Source: Treponema sp. (lineage in GTDB: Bacteria; Spirochaetota; Spirochaetia; Treponematales; Treponemataceae). Taken from it: a stretch of DNA of 64,000 nucleotides. The stretch lies in contig JAKSTG010000003.1 in NCBI GenBank assembly GCA_024402695.1, positions 94,482-158,481 of the forward strand. The letters are read 5' to 3'. The notes beneath the pieces are model-generated. The model was not told the origin of the DNA. It ran no database searches and saw only the letters and a list, made by a program, of their open reading frames with translations. Position 1 is the stretch's first letter. Each line of letters opens with the position of its first letter. A program made the translations under genes and the position numbers. Of this stretch, positions 52,457 to 61,088 are shown piece after piece.

Positions 52457-52921
52457 ATGAAAAAATCAATTCTTTCTTTTACAGCAACAATTCTGGCAGC
52501 TCTTTCACTTTTTGCATTCGCAGGCTGCAGAAGCAACAAAGTTTCGGCTTACAAAGACAACATTGAACTTATTGGAAAATGGCAGCTTTCAAAGCTTTCC
52601 GGATTCAAAGATGCAGAAGTTCCAGAACTGATTATGGACATTTCCGCAGTAGAAGATGTTGAATTTGGAGAAGAACTTTCGGTATCTGGAAATGGCGGAG
52701 TAAACACATTCTTTGCTACAATCAATGCAAATCACGAGTTCCCACTTGGTGCCAATATGGGTATGACAAAAATGATGGGAAGTCCTGAAGAAATGGCAAT
52801 TGAAGATGCTCTCATGGCTGTTCTCTCAACAGCTGACGACTGGTCTGTTTACAACGGCATGCTTACAATCACAAACGGAAAAGAAACTGCAGTTTACATC
52901 AAACTCTACGGTGAAAAATAA
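52457..52921 (+). CDS. META/HslJ-domain lipoprotein
   Basis: A 154-residue protein with a lipoprotein signal (LFAFAGC, Cys23). The mature part follows the META-domain pattern: IGKWQLSKLSG, a central SGNGGVNTFFATI, then GMTKMMGSPEEMAIEDAL and LTITNGKETAVYIKL at the end. The usual conserved Cys after GG is Val here. META-domain proteins are envelope proteins linked to stress or antibiotic tolerance in other bacteria; the role here is unknown. It stands alone between strong terminators. Confidence 0.8.
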   Translation: MKKSILSFTATILAALSLFAFAGCRSNKVSAYKDNIELIGKWQLSKLSGFKDAEVPELIMDISAVEDVEFGEELSVSGNGGVNTFFATINANHEFPLGANMGMTKMMGSPEEMAIEDALMAVLSTADDWSVYNGMLTITNGKETAVYIKLYGEK

Positions 52922-52940
52922 CAGTTTATCCCGTTAAAGC

Positions 52941-52990
52941 AAAAACGCGTTCCCGTGAAGTGAAGTGCACTTCACGGGAACGCGTTTTTT
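52941..52990. terminator. Very long bidirectional terminator
   Basis: A perfect ~22-bp stem (52941-52962 with 52968-52989) with A and T runs on either side. It separates convergent lipoprotein genes. Confidence 0.95.
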
Positions 52991-53010
52991 TTGTTTCTAA
53001 TTATTAAAAA

Positions 53011-53976
53011 CTAGTAATCAAGAAGAGTCTTTAAGTTGTAGTCAGGTGCATCATTTGCATCGCCATAAGCTTGCCAGCATCTGTAATTTACAGGCATGTT
53101 GGTAAAGAGTGTTGAATCTTCCTTAAATGCATTCAGCATATCCTGAAGAACTTTCTTTGCATCTCTTTTTGTCTTACATGCTACACCAGCAGAAGATTCT
53201 GAAAGGAAATCATAATTGTCTGTTGAGGAATTATATTCAAAGTAATCCATGAAAAAATAAACAGCGTAAGGCCAGAATTCATTTGTACCGTTATCCATAA
53301 CCCAGAAATAACCATGTTTCAGCATGTCATTTCCAGCATCCACATAAGGCATAACAAATCTTTCTTCGTATATTCCCTGAGAATATTTTACAACGTTTCC
53401 TTCATTATCAGTGTACTGTCTTTCGCGGGCTTCGATTCTTTCTGATTTTGAGAATTTTTCCCCGTCTTTGTTCTGAACTGTAAATGAAACAGGTAAATCG
53501 CTCATAAGAGCTTCAAGGTCGTAATCGATTCCGTAATACTGGGTAGCAGAACGGAAGTCATCTGACATATATTTTTTGTAATAATCGGTTACTTCGTTAT
53601 AAACTTTCAGGGCATCAGTCTTGTTTTTTACATAAACCTGACGTGAGCGATAGTCTGTCTGATTTCCACTATCGTCGTAGTAGCTTGTCTGGTAGTGAAC
53701 AATATATTTCCATAAATTATTGTTAAAAGAGTCAACAATCAAAGCAAATCCAACTACCTTTTCATCTGTTTTAATTGAAGTTTCCTCAAAAAGAATTACT
53801 TCGCGATATACACTTACATTTGAATAACTGTTACCAAAACTTGTTTTTCCTAATACTTCACTACTACTGAAATAATCTCCGTCATCTTTCTGGGCACATG
53901 AGGTAAGGCTAAGGGTGAGGGCAAGCAGGGCTGCCAAAGCAAGGCTCAGAGTCCAAATCTTTTTAGTTTTATTCAT
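53011..53976 (-). CDS. Lipoprotein of unknown function
   Basis: About 321 residues with a lipoprotein signal ending LTLSLTSC. I do not recognise the family. The mature chain is rich in Tyr, Asp and Ser with repeated aromatic strands. I place the start at the ATG at 53976 (MNKTKK), because the ATG four codons earlier is part of the GGAGG ribosome binding site. It lies just downstream of, and on the same strand as, the second GH3 gene, with a 62-base gap, so it could share its transcript. Confidence 0.75.
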   Translation of the reverse strand: MNKTKKIWTLSLALAALLALTLSLTSCAQKDDGDYFSSSEVLGKTSFGNSYSNVSVYREVILFEETSIKTDEKVVGFALIVDSFNNNLWKYIVHYQTSYYDDSGNQTDYRSRQVYVKNKTDALKVYNEVTDYYKKYMSDDFRSATQYYGIDYDLEALMSDLPVSFTVQNKDGEKFSKSERIEARERQYTDNEGNVVKYSQGIYEERFVMPYVDAGNDMLKHGYFWVMDNGTNEFWPYAVYFFMDYFEYNSSTDNYDFLSESSAGVACKTKRDAKKVLQDMLNAFKEDSTLFTNMPVNYRCWQAYGDANDAPDYNLKTLLDY

Positions 53977-54050
53977 AAAATCCTCCATAAAACTTTTTTT
54001 ATTTATAAAATTATAACACTTTTTTCTATTTTCAAAAAAGGGAAAAATAC

Positions 54051-56264
54051 CTAAATAAGGGAAAACTCTGCCTGGTTTTCGGTATCGCTGTTTCTGGCAA
54101 TGTTTACAAGGCAGGCACCGGCTTCGCTCTGGAATTTCATGTCGATGTCCCAGAATCTGAACATTTCTTCGGTGATTTCAAAATCAACTTTGCGTTCTTC
54201 GCCTGGATCCAAAGAGATTTTCTGGAAGCCTTTGAGTTCTTTTACAGGGCGCACAACGTTTCCGTGGCAGTCTGTAAGATACATCTGGACTGTTTCGGTT
54301 CCACGTCTTTTGCCTGTGTTCTTCAAAGTTACGCTTGCAGTAATCGGAACTGAGGCTGAAAGTTTGTCCGAGCTTAAGGTAACAGGACTGTATTCAAAAT
54401 CAGTGTAGGTAAGTCCGTAACCGAAAGGGAACAGGTTTCTGTCGATCTGGTCGATGTAGCCCATGCAGAAAGTTTTGTTCAAAGTTCCATCATTTGGGCG
54501 GCCTGAACGGAAGCGGTTGTAATAGGCCGGTTCCTGACCTGTAGTATAAGGGAAACTCATTGGGAGTCTTCCGCCAGGTTCTTTTGTTCCGAAAAGTACG
54601 TCGCAGATTGCGTTTCCTGTTTCGGCACCCGGATACCATACGTACATTACTGCAGCTGAAAGTTCTGCAACTTCTTTAAGTTCCAGAGGACGGCCTGCAA
54701 AAATCAGAGTGATTATGTTTTTGTTTACACGGCTAACTGCGCGAAGAAGATCCATCTGGTCTTCAGGGATTGTAAGATTTGCGCGGCTTGCGGCTTCACC
54801 GGTCATCTGCTGGTGTTCGCCAAGACAAAGAACAACCTTGTCTGATTTTTTTGCGGCTTTTACCGCTTCCTTAAGAAGTTTTTCTTTGAGGGCTTTGTCG
54901 TGTTTGAAGTAATTCCAGTTCTTGTATTTGAAGTCCTGGGAAAGCATCTGGCTGCCCTGGAAGAAAGCTGATGTAAAGGCGGCTCCGGAAGCGGAAAGGT
55001 TTTCTACGCCCTGGCGAATGCTGACCATTTTGGAAATATCAGTAGGGAAGGACCAGGAACCGAAAACTTCATGGCTTTCTGCAAAAGGTCCCATGAAAGA
55101 GATTTTCTGTTCCTTTGCAGGATCAAGAGGAAGTACAGAATCATTTTTCAAAAGCACAAAAGAATCGCAGGCGGCTTCTCTTGCCAGAGCTCTGTGTTCT
55201 TCACAATAGCAGAGTTTTTCCTGTTCAGCCTGGTCTGCATCTTTGTATGGATTTTCGAAAAGCCCAAGATCGTTTTTAAGTTTCAGAATGCGCCATACCG
55301 CTTCATCAATGAGAGATTCCGAAATTGTTCCTTCTTCCACAAGTGGTTTAAGTTCTCTGATATAGGAAAGACTCATCATGTCGATGTCTACACCGGCCTT
55401 TACAGAAAGCTCTGCGGCCTGATGCTGGTCTTTTGCGATTCCGTGTGGAATCAGTTCTTTCAAGGCGCCGTAATCTGAAATAAGGACTCCGTCAAAGTTC
55501 CATTCTTTTCGCAGAACATCTCTCATGAGCCATTTATTTGCTGTAGACGGAACCTGGTTCAAAGTATTGAAACTTGTCATTACCAGTCTGGCCCCTGTAT
55601 CAATTGCTTCCTTGTAGGCAGGAAGGTAACTCTGGCGCAAAGTGCGTTCAGAAAGTTCTACTGTATCATAGTCTCTTCCAGCTTCTGCGCCGCCATAGGC
55701 TGCGAAGTGCTTAACACAGGAAGCAAGTTTTCCTTTTTCTTTTATGTCTTTTCCCTGATAACCGCGAACCATGGCGGAATTCATTTTTCCGTTAAGGAAT
55801 GGATCTTCCCCGGTACTTTCCATTACACGACCCCAGCGGGCATCGCGGCAAAGGTCACACATTGGACTGAAGGTAACGTGAAGTCCTGCGGCAGCCCCTT
55901 CCTTTGCGGCAGCTGCGGCACATTTTTCTGTCATTTCAGGATTGAAGGAAGCTCCCTGGGCAAGGGGAACCGGAAATATTGTTTCAAAGCCGTTGATTAT
56001 ATCCAGCATGAAAATCTGAGGAATGTGATGTGGCTGGGCAGCAATAAGCTTGTCCTGAAGTTCCTTAAGCTTTTCAGCTCCGCTTATACTTAAAACTGAA
56101 CCTGCACGAAGGATTTCTTCTTCAGTGGCGGTAAAATAGTCCAGACCGCCTGTAGTCAGGGCGTTGTGTTCTCCGTGGAAAAGTCCTGAGACCTGAAGCA
56201 TCTGGCCGATCTTTTCATCCAGACTCATATCGTTAAGAAGATTTTTAAGGTTTTCTTCTGTCAT
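54051..56264 (-). CDS. Glycoside hydrolase family 3, second enzyme
   Basis: A 737-residue GH3 protein without a signal peptide. The barrel has ARWGRVMESTGEDPF, VKHFAAYGGAEAGRDY and the nucleophile region VLISDYGALKEL. The second domain has WYPGAETGNAICDVLFG and GRLPMSFPYTTGQEP. The C-terminal fibronectin III-like domain follows LFPFGYGLTYTDFEY. SDYGA and the length fit the BglX beta-glucosidase group, so specificity probably differs from the first GH3. It is divergent from GH43 with an 80-base gap, so the two may be controlled together. GGAG precedes the ATG. Confidence 0.92.
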   Translation of the reverse strand: MTEENLKNLLNDMSLDEKIGQMLQVSGLFHGEHNALTTGGLDYFTATEEEILRAGSVLSISGAEKLKELQDKLIAAQPHHIPQIFMLDIINGFETIFPVPLAQGASFNPEMTEKCAAAAAKEGAAAGLHVTFSPMCDLCRDARWGRVMESTGEDPFLNGKMNSAMVRGYQGKDIKEKGKLASCVKHFAAYGGAEAGRDYDTVELSERTLRQSYLPAYKEAIDTGARLVMTSFNTLNQVPSTANKWLMRDVLRKEWNFDGVLISDYGALKELIPHGIAKDQHQAAELSVKAGVDIDMMSLSYIRELKPLVEEGTISESLIDEAVWRILKLKNDLGLFENPYKDADQAEQEKLCYCEEHRALAREAACDSFVLLKNDSVLPLDPAKEQKISFMGPFAESHEVFGSWSFPTDISKMVSIRQGVENLSASGAAFTSAFFQGSQMLSQDFKYKNWNYFKHDKALKEKLLKEAVKAAKKSDKVVLCLGEHQQMTGEAASRANLTIPEDQMDLLRAVSRVNKNIITLIFAGRPLELKEVAELSAAVMYVWYPGAETGNAICDVLFGTKEPGGRLPMSFPYTTGQEPAYYNRFRSGRPNDGTLNKTFCMGYIDQIDRNLFPFGYGLTYTDFEYSPVTLSSDKLSASVPITASVTLKNTGKRRGTETVQMYLTDCHGNVVRPVKELKGFQKISLDPGEERKVDFEITEEMFRFWDIDMKFQSEAGACLVNIARNSDTENQAEFSLI

Positions 56265-56344
56265 GATTTATCTCCAAAAGTGCTACAAGTTTATCATTTT
56301 TTGTGTTACTTTGTTTATAACAAAATTACAGGAGATTATCGTAA

Positions 56345-57412
56345 ATGGAAGGATATCTTTTCGGACATTTTATTGGCGAAGGCGACGAAAACGGGGAACA
56401 GATTTATTTTGCAGTAAGTGAAGACGGACTTCACTTCAAGGACCTGAACGGAGGAAAACCTGTTCTTGTAAGCGGCATTGGAGAAAAAGGGGTGAGAGAT
56501 CCTTTCCTTTGCAGAAGTCATGCGTCGGATCCTAATGGTCCTTCTTTTTTCCTGGTTGCAACAGATTTGAGCATCTATCACAGAGGCGGCTGGTGGCAGA
56601 ATGAACAGGGGTATTACGATGCTTCCACAACTGGAAGTCCTTACCTTGTTCTGTGGCAGAGCCGTGACCTGGTGAACTGGGGCGAACCTAAGTTGATTAA
56701 AGTAGCTCCTGAAAATGCAGGAATGGCTTGGGCTCCTGAAATGGTTTTCTGCGAAGAAATTGGTGAATATGTCATTTTCTTTGCTTCAAGCATTATGGAT
56801 CCTGCAACAAAAATGAAGGCAAAGCCAAATGCCATTTATTATGTAACAACAAAGGATTTTGAAACTTTCAGCGAAACAAAACTTTTCATAGACTGCCAGA
56901 ATGATGTACCGGGCGGCGAAGGAAAAATCCGCGAAATCATTGATACTACTGTCCTTAAAGTAGGTGACTGGTATTACAGCGCCTCGAAAGACGGAGATAA
57001 TGCAGAAGAAAACGGCGGTATCCGCATCATGAAAACAAAGACTCTTCTGGATTATAAATCATGGGAAAAGGTGCTGGATCTGGATGAACTTGGACTGGAT
57101 ATTTCCGGGCTCAAAAGCAAGACCCTTACAAACTCAAGTCTTGAAGGACCTGAACTTTTCATGTTCAATGAAAAGGACTGGGAAAATCCTGAAGTTCCTG
57201 AATATGGTCTTATTGCGGACCAGTACATTGCCGGAGCAGGATATCTTCCATTAAAAACTACAGATCTTGAAGACAAAGACAACTCGAAGAAATCATGGAA
57301 AATACTTTCTGAATCTGAATATTCCTTTGATAAACTGAAGAAACGTCACGGAACCATTCTGAACATCACTAAGGAAGAACTGGATCGCCTGAACAGCGCT
57401 TTCGGTAAATAA
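56345..57412 (+). CDS. Glycoside hydrolase family 43-like enzyme
   Basis: A 355-residue five-bladed propeller-type enzyme. VRDPFL supplies the likely catalytic base Asp, IIDTTVLK the modulating Asp, and SLEGPELFMF the likely acid Glu, in the GH43 order. The repeated strands (YFAVSEDGLHF, LVLWQSRDLVNWG, YVTTKDFETFSETK) are typical. No signal peptide is present, so it should trim imported arabino- or xylo-oligosaccharides in the cytoplasm. GGAG lies 9 bases before the ATG. A repeat-filled gap follows. Confidence 0.85.
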   Translation: MEGYLFGHFIGEGDENGEQIYFAVSEDGLHFKDLNGGKPVLVSGIGEKGVRDPFLCRSHASDPNGPSFFLVATDLSIYHRGGWWQNEQGYYDASTTGSPYLVLWQSRDLVNWGEPKLIKVAPENAGMAWAPEMVFCEEIGEYVIFFASSIMDPATKMKAKPNAIYYVTTKDFETFSETKLFIDCQNDVPGGEGKIREIIDTTVLKVGDWYYSASKDGDNAEENGGIRIMKTKTLLDYKSWEKVLDLDELGLDISGLKSKTLTNSSLEGPELFMFNEKDWENPEVPEYGLIADQYIAGAGYLPLKTTDLEDKDNSKKSWKILSESEYSFDKLKKRHGTILNITKEELDRLNSAFGK

Positions 57413-57428
57413 AATGTACATTTATATT

Positions 57429-57540
57429 AAAAACAACACTCCCCACAAAAACAATGGAGGCCTCCCGCGGAGCCCCGTCGCTCGCTCTGCTCGGCTCCTT
57501 GCCCACGGTACTCCATTGTCTTTGTTCGCGTGTTGTTTTT
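57429..57540 (-). repeat. Long-hairpin element C (112 bp)
   Basis: It has perfect 11-bp ends AAAAACAACAC/GTGTTGTTTTT. The inner stem is ACAATGGAG/CTCCATTGT, and a GGAGCC/GGCTCC hairpin lies in the centre. The unpaired cores (TCCCC on the left, TTCGCG on the right) match those of A and B, so it is a third type in the same family. Confidence 0.75.
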
Positions 57541-57647
57541 ACCATACATGTGCAAAGCGACACAGTGCCTTTTTAGTTCTGACAACTTTGCTTTTCTTCC
57601 TTGCGTGAATTTTAAACATATAAATAAATGCACTTGTTCGCAAAAGC

Positions 57648-57787
57648 TCAAAAACTAACGCGAGGGAGCAAAATATGATGGGCAGTGGCACTTTGAGCGT
57701 GGCTTTATAGGTTCCTATACACGCTCAACGTGCAGCACAACATGTGCGTCCTGCACATCTATTTTGCGACCGGGAGTTAGTTTTTGA
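57648..57787 (+). repeat. Long-hairpin element B, copy 3
   Basis: The B interior is kept (GCGAGGGAGC, TTGAGCGTG/CACGCTCAA, CCTGCACATC). The terminal stem is again different, TCAAAAACTAAC/GTTAGTTTTTGA, a perfect 12 bp. Confidence 0.85.
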
Positions 57788-57845
57788 ACATTTAAACTCA
57801 ATGTACATTTATTGAATGTTTAAAATAATCCTACATTTTTTCAGA

Positions 57846-57929
57846 AATCTCCAAGATTTAGGAAAAATCCATTATTTTTCAGTGCCTTTTACGGGTGTAA
57901 AATGAAGGTATCTTAAAAATCTGGAGATT
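57846..57929 (+). promoter_or_regulatory. Possible ribosome-binding-site-sequestering pair before the esterase gene
   Basis: AATCTCCAAGATT (57846-57858) is complementary, with one bulge, to AATCTGGAGATT (57918-57929), which contains the ribosome binding site. It acts only if transcription starts upstream of 57846; a TAAAAT at 57898-57903 could instead start a short RNA without it. Confidence 0.3.
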
Positions 57930-57932
57930 ATT

Positions 57933-59537
57933 ATGGCAATGAAAGATCGTCCTAAGGTTACTGTTCTTCCTGATGGTGGAAAAATTTTCGGGAATACTTT
58001 TGAGAAATTCCATCTTAAGTGTTATGTTCCTGCAAACAACATAGAAGGAAAAGTAAATAACTATACCTTCCGTCAGCCTCTTCTTTTGGTATTCGAAGAA
58101 AAGCCTGAAACTCTGGATAATGCTGTTTTCTTCGCAAAAACTACAGGTCTTGCAAAAATCGCTGCTGAAGTTGACGGCTCTGTTTTCTTCATCTATCCAA
58201 CCTGTGAAGGTGGCTGGAAAAATGCCGATGTAAGTCTGTATCAGGAAATCATTGAAAACGTAAAAATGCATCCTGAATACAACGACAATATTGTTGAGCT
58301 TAATAATTTCTTTACACGCCAGTTTGAAGGTTATTACCTGCGCGGTGCAATTTTCCGTGCCGACATTTACAGCTATGGCGAATCAGCTGATTTCGTTGCA
58401 AAAAATCTTATTAAAAAAATTGATGGTCAGTATCTTTGGGGACCGGGAGAAATTACACCGGCAATGATTTCCATGGAAGGACTTTCCGTAGTTCCGGAAA
58501 TCGAAAGAACTGATATTGGAATTTTGAGTATAAACAACAGTGATGAAATCAACGCTGAAATCAAAAAGGCAGGCTGCAATAATCTTCTTATTAAAGACAG
58601 AGCAGATTATTATGGTGATTTTAAGAACTTTGTCCGCAACTTTAAAATGTGGTGCGGTAAAATGGAGATGGAACCAGATTTTGAAAAACTTGGAATGGTT
58701 GAAGAATCTGGAATTGTTGAAGTAAAGACATCACCTGAAAACAAATTTGTAAAAACTCCGACACACAAGGCAGGTTACTTTGCCTACTATAATAAAGGGC
58801 TTTTTGACAATGGTCCTGTACCTTTGATGATGGGCCACCATGGCGGAGGGGACACTGCCATGTTCCTTACTTTCGTTTCCGGCTGGTGGGAAATTGCACA
58901 TAAGTATAATTTCCTTTACGTTGCAATTGACGACCATCTTTCTTTCCCGACATCAGAAATAATGCAGATTATCGAAGGTGTAAAAAAACGTTACAAGGTT
59001 GATGAGTCCCGCATTTATGCAACAGGATTTTCTATGGGAAGTGGAAAGACCTGGGATCTTTACTGCGAGTATCCTGAATATTTTGCAGGCTTTGCACCTG
59101 CAAGTGCACTTTTCCCGATCAAGGAAAATGTGTGGGGAAAATCACTTTCTGATGATATAAATTTTGATACTCCAAAACCGATCTTCTATTCAGGCGGCGA
59201 AGACTCGCCACTTCCTGAACTGCCTGGACAGAACGAAACCTGTCTGGACCGTATTCAGTATATGGCAGGAGTAAACAAACTTAAAAAGGCCGATGAAATC
59301 AAAGCATTGAAGTTCAGTGAAAAAGATTCCTGGGAAGAAAAATATTACGGTGTAACCGCAGATAAAGTTGAAGTGGTCCATAATGATTCACGGAACAGTG
59401 ATCTTTCAATCCGCTATTTCGAAAGCGAAGACGGTGTAACAAGAACTGCTCTTGCAAGTGTTGGGGGACAGCAGCATGAATGCCGCCAGCATACAAATGA
59501 AGAAGCCTGGAAGTTTATTTCCAGGTTTACAAAGTAA
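57933..59537 (+). CDS. Alpha/beta-hydrolase esterase (feruloyl/acetyl esterase-like)
   Basis: A 534-residue protein. The C-terminal part (about 270-534) is an alpha/beta hydrolase with an oxyanion region (MMGHHGGGDTAM), nucleophile Ser367 in GFSMGSG, and a candidate His near the end (GGQQHECRQH). The pattern resembles PHB-depolymerase/feruloyl-esterase-type carbohydrate esterases. The N-terminal ~250 residues are not recognised. No signal peptide is seen. With GH43 upstream and two GH3 genes nearby, removal of ester side groups from imported hemicellulose fragments is a fair inference. GGAG precedes the ATG. Confidence 0.75.
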   Translation: MAMKDRPKVTVLPDGGKIFGNTFEKFHLKCYVPANNIEGKVNNYTFRQPLLLVFEEKPETLDNAVFFAKTTGLAKIAAEVDGSVFFIYPTCEGGWKNADVSLYQEIIENVKMHPEYNDNIVELNNFFTRQFEGYYLRGAIFRADIYSYGESADFVAKNLIKKIDGQYLWGPGEITPAMISMEGLSVVPEIERTDIGILSINNSDEINAEIKKAGCNNLLIKDRADYYGDFKNFVRNFKMWCGKMEMEPDFEKLGMVEESGIVEVKTSPENKFVKTPTHKAGYFAYYNKGLFDNGPVPLMMGHHGGGDTAMFLTFVSGWWEIAHKYNFLYVAIDDHLSFPTSEIMQIIEGVKKRYKVDESRIYATGFSMGSGKTWDLYCEYPEYFAGFAPASALFPIKENVWGKSLSDDINFDTPKPIFYSGGEDSPLPELPGQNETCLDRIQYMAGVNKLKKADEIKALKFSEKDSWEEKYYGVTADKVEVVHNDSRNSDLSIRYFESEDGVTRTALASVGGQQHECRQHTNEEAWKFISRFTK

Positions 59538-59572
59538 AGAATCCATTTAGTTTGCAAAAAGTTTTCTTCTTG

Positions 59573-59578
59573 TATAAT
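59573..59578 (+). promoter_or_regulatory. -10 box 7 bases before the isomerase-like start
   Basis: TATAAT at 59573-59578 with TTGCAA 15 bases upstream; the ATG at 59586 follows 7 bases later without a ribosome binding site. Confidence 0.5.
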
Positions 59579-59585
59579 TGTAGTT

Positions 59586-60407
59586 ATGAGCATGATATTG
59601 ATTTCGACAGGAGCCCTTATAGGGAGACCTCATAACAGAGATTTTACTCTGTTGAAAGATTTTACAAAGCAGCTCAACTGCGATGGTTTTGAGTTCATGA
59701 TGTACAATTCCTGGTACGAAAAAAAAGACCAGCTTCTTTCGTTTCTTGTGAATTCAAAACTGAAGTTTCCTGTAATGCATGCGGAAAAATCTATAGGAGA
59801 AGCTGTCAGCAAAGGCGGTGAAGAAAATTTCGAAGACGCTTTCAACCGATTTAAGATCAACTGTCAGATTGCAAAGGAAATCGGGGCCGGAAAAATGGTG
59901 ATTCATCTTTGGGATGGAATTACTTCGGATCAGAATTTTCAGAACAATATAGAAGCTTATCCGGTTCTTCGGGATATAGCCGCAGAAAAAGATATAGATC
60001 TTCTTTGTGAAAACGTTGTGTGTAACCGTAATAATCCTTTGGATAACTGGAAAATTCTTTATGAAAAATACCCTGATATTCACTTTATCTGGGATACAAA
60101 AATGGCAGCCTTTCATGGTCAGGATGAAGATTTATATACAGATGAAAATGCATGGTTATGGAAAGAAAACCATATCCGGCATTTTCATGTAAATGATTAT
60201 GCCGGCGGTATAATGGACTGGGCAAATTTAAAGACTCTGGCCATTGGTCGGGGACATGTGGATTTTGAAAAGTTTTTTCATTTTATGAAGAATATAGGCT
60301 ATAAGGGTACCTATACTCTGGAAAGTACAGCATTTAATCAGAATGCAGAAATGGATTTTGAAATGCTGGACGGTGAAATTGATTTTATAAAAAAAAGAGT
60401 GAGTTAA
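59586..60407 (+). CDS. Sugar phosphate isomerase/epimerase-like TIM-barrel protein
   Basis: A 273-residue protein of the xylose isomerase-like/AP endonuclease 2 superfamily. Acidic and His ligands lie on successive strands: FEFMMYNSW, MHAEKS, MVIHLWDG, LCENV, FIWDTKMAAFHG, IRHFHVNDY, GRGHVDFEKF and TYTLESTAF. The length and motifs fit IolE/hydroxypyruvate-isomerase-like sugar epimerases. The substrate is unknown, but the neighbourhood points to a hemicellulose-derived sugar. It has its own near-leaderless promoter. Confidence 0.8.
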   Translation: MSMILISTGALIGRPHNRDFTLLKDFTKQLNCDGFEFMMYNSWYEKKDQLLSFLVNSKLKFPVMHAEKSIGEAVSKGGEENFEDAFNRFKINCQIAKEIGAGKMVIHLWDGITSDQNFQNNIEAYPVLRDIAAEKDIDLLCENVVCNRNNPLDNWKILYEKYPDIHFIWDTKMAAFHGQDEDLYTDENAWLWKENHIRHFHVNDYAGGIMDWANLKTLAIGRGHVDFEKFFHFMKNIGYKGTYTLESTAFNQNAEMDFEMLDGEIDFIKKRVS

Positions 60408-60409
60408 CT

Positions 60410-60455
60410 GGCATTCTATTACCTGTGTAGAAGTTCTTGAAAATGCCTGGTTTTT
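60410..60455 (+). terminator. Possible terminator after the isomerase-like gene
   Basis: GGCATT (60410-60415) can pair with AATGCC (60442-60447), followed by TGGTTTTTAT. The stem is short and the loop long. Confidence 0.4.
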
Positions 60456-60578
60456 ATATGAACTCCGCCAGTTTCCTCTTTTTTATTACTCCTTGTATAT
60501 TGAAAAACAATATTTCAAATATTTTTCATATTATTTGTAAATTTTGGAGTTAAATAACCGGACCATTCAAAAGTCCTT

Positions 60579-60625
60579 ACGCCCTTCATTGGGTGTGGGT
60601 TTTTACTGTCTGTATATGTTATAAT
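60579..60625 (+). promoter_or_regulatory. Terminator-like hairpin followed by the ridA promoter
   Basis: ACGCCC-TTCATT-GGGTGT with GGGTTTTT (60579-60605) looks like a weak terminator with no gene before it. An extended -10 (TG-T-TATAAT, 60620-60625) follows at once and would drive ridA. AGGAAA/TTTTCCT lies just before the GGAGG. Confidence 0.45.
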
Positions 60626-60665
60626 AGCAAAATAGAAAAGGAAATGTTTTCCTGGAGGATTTTAT

Positions 60666-61040
60666 ATGACAGTCATTTCAACATCAAAGGCACCTAAAGC
60701 TATAGGTCCATATTCTCAGGGCTTTGTATCTAACGGTTTTGTTTATACATCAGGACAGATTCCTGCAGATCCGGAAAGCGGTGCAATAGTTGGAAATACA
60801 ATTTCTGAACAGGCTGATCGTGCCTGTCGCAATGTCCTTGCCGTTCTTGAAGCTGGTGGATGCTGCGCAAATAAAGTAATCAAGACAACCTGCTTTCTTG
60901 CAAACATGGAAGATTTTGCAGAGTTCAATGCTGTTTACGAAAAATATTTCACAGGAAAACCTGCAAGAAGCTGTGTTGCAGTAAAAACTCTTCCTAAAAA
61001 AGTTCTTTGTGAAATTGAAGCAATCGGAGAACTCGACTGA
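60666..61040 (+). CDS. ridA: RidA-family enamine/imine deaminase
   Basis: A 124-residue YjgF/YER057c/UK114 protein that hydrolyses reactive enamines released by PLP enzymes. The motifs are complete: SKAPKAIGPYSQG, TSGQIP, EQADRACRNVLAVLEAGG, TTCFLANMEDFAEFN and PARSCVAVKTLPKKVLCEIEAIG with the key Arg and Glu. It is cytoplasmic and trimeric in the family. GGAGG lies 8 bases before the ATG. The GNAT gene follows at a 48-base distance and may be co-transcribed. Confidence 0.95.
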   Translation: MTVISTSKAPKAIGPYSQGFVSNGFVYTSGQIPADPESGAIVGNTISEQADRACRNVLAVLEAGGCCANKVIKTTCFLANMEDFAEFNAVYEKYFTGKPARSCVAVKTLPKKVLCEIEAIGELD

Positions 61041-61088
61041 TTGTTCCCGGAAAGTTTTTTCCATAAATAAATACAAGGATTTATATTA

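Larger units (their letters stand above)
57413..57932. other. Gene-free interval with elements C and B and a possible RNA switch
   Basis: There is no gene in these 520 bases. They hold element C (57429-57540), a spacer with a degenerate element end (TTCCTTGCGTGAATTTTAA, about 57597-57615), and element B (57648-57787). GTACATTTA-type motifs sit at both outer edges (about 57416 and 57802). The last 140 bases contain the promoter region of the esterase gene. Confidence 0.75.

Noticed and set aside
53977..53988. Upstream ATG for the 53-kb lipoprotein
   Set aside because: This ATG is part of the ATGGAGG ribosome binding site, and the lipoprotein signal reads properly from the ATG at 53976.
57414..57651. 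Short open frames on both strands in the 57.5-kb gap
   Set aside because: They cross elements C and B and the spacer, have no ribosome binding sites, and appear only because the GC-rich hairpins lack stops.
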